A stretch of DNA of 5,809 nucleotides, taken from contig CAKTSW010000103.1 in assembly GCA_934613165.1 (NCBI GenBank), forward strand, positions 1 through 5,809. The letters run 5' to 3'. This stretch comes from an uncultured Ellagibacter sp. (GTDB lineage: Bacteria > Actinomycetota > Coriobacteriia > Coriobacteriales > Eggerthellaceae). Positions 5,679 to 5,809 of this stretch are shown here, one piece after another. The translations under genes were made by a program, and so were the position numbers. The notes under the pieces are model-generated. The model was given only the letters and a program-made list of their open reading frames with translations. It was not told where the DNA came from and did no database searches. Every line of letters begins with the position of its first letter. Positions within the stretch are counted from its first letter, which is position 1.

Positions 5679-5809
5679 CTAGTGCGCTTCGGCCCAGGTG
5701 TCGGCGGCGGAGACGTCGGCGATGAGCGGGACTTTCAGCTCGACGACGTTTTCCATCACGTCGCGCACCATGGCAGTGAGGGCATCCACTTCCCCGTCGG
5801 GCACGCTGA
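5679..5809 (-). CDS. polA: DNA polymerase I, C-terminal end (partial)
   Basis: The last 42 residues are visible and end LKVPLIADVSAADTWAEAH before a TAG stop. This closely parallels the C-terminus of E. coli DNA polymerase I (LDVPLLVEVGSGENWDQAH). The preceding helix, VDALTAMVRDVMENVVE, matches the last helix of the family-A polymerase fold. DNA polymerase I fills gaps during excision repair and replaces RNA primers on Okazaki fragments. The catalytic motifs lie beyond the right edge. It marks this part of the window as core chromosome and places the ATPase module directly downstream of it. Confidence 0.9.
   Translation of the reverse strand, partial: SVPDGEVDALTAMVRDVMENVVELKVPLIADVSAADTWAEAH

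Noticed and set aside
4840..5682. Plus-strand 280-codon frame opposite the ATPase
   Set aside because: Shadow of the ATPase running through the repeats; Arg-rich with no domain.

Overview
The window is GC-rich, gene-dense bacterial DNA. A DmsA/NarG-type molybdopterin enzyme, a DUF4143-type ATPase and a strongly GC-biased third codon position together suggest an anaerobic actinobacterium of the Coriobacteriia (Eggerthella, Gordonibacter, Adlercreutzia or Slackia type). This placement is inferred from gene content and protein style; no rRNA or other phylogenetic marker is present.

Layout from left to right: (1) 1-2144, minus strand: the N-terminal 714 residues of a bis-MGD molybdenum oxidoreductase with an N-terminal Fe-S motif and no export signal; its C-terminus lies off the left edge. 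(2) 2145-2419: a divergent intergenic region with a strong ribosome binding site for the Mo enzyme, a cluster of GTTTC/GAAAC words, small palindromes and a likely promoter for the next gene. (3) 2420-3580, plus strand: a Fic-fold protein with a C-terminal winged helix. Its catalytic motif is lost, so it is probably a pseudoenzyme or regulator. (4) 3581-3802: a convergent intergenic region with two overlapping, mutually exclusive GC-rich hairpins. (5) 3803-4036, minus strand: an unrecognised 77-residue protein with a helix-turn-helix-like segment, its own TATAAT box and a good ribosome binding site. (6) 4177-5460, minus strand: an AAA ATPase of the DUF4143 type with a PD-(D/E)XK-like C-terminus. 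(7) 5461-5598: five 23-bp tandem repeats that contain the ATPase promoter. (8) 5679-5809, minus strand: the last 42 residues of DNA polymerase I (polA), a core chromosomal gene.

The genes do not form one operon. The Mo enzyme and the pseudo-Fic protein diverge from a shared control region, so the Fic-wHTH protein is a candidate regulator of the Mo enzyme. The ATPase with its repeat array looks like an accessory module next to polA. The two most interesting items are the promoter-overlapping repeat array and the dead Fic protein, in which the catalytic and the inhibitory motif both appear degenerate.
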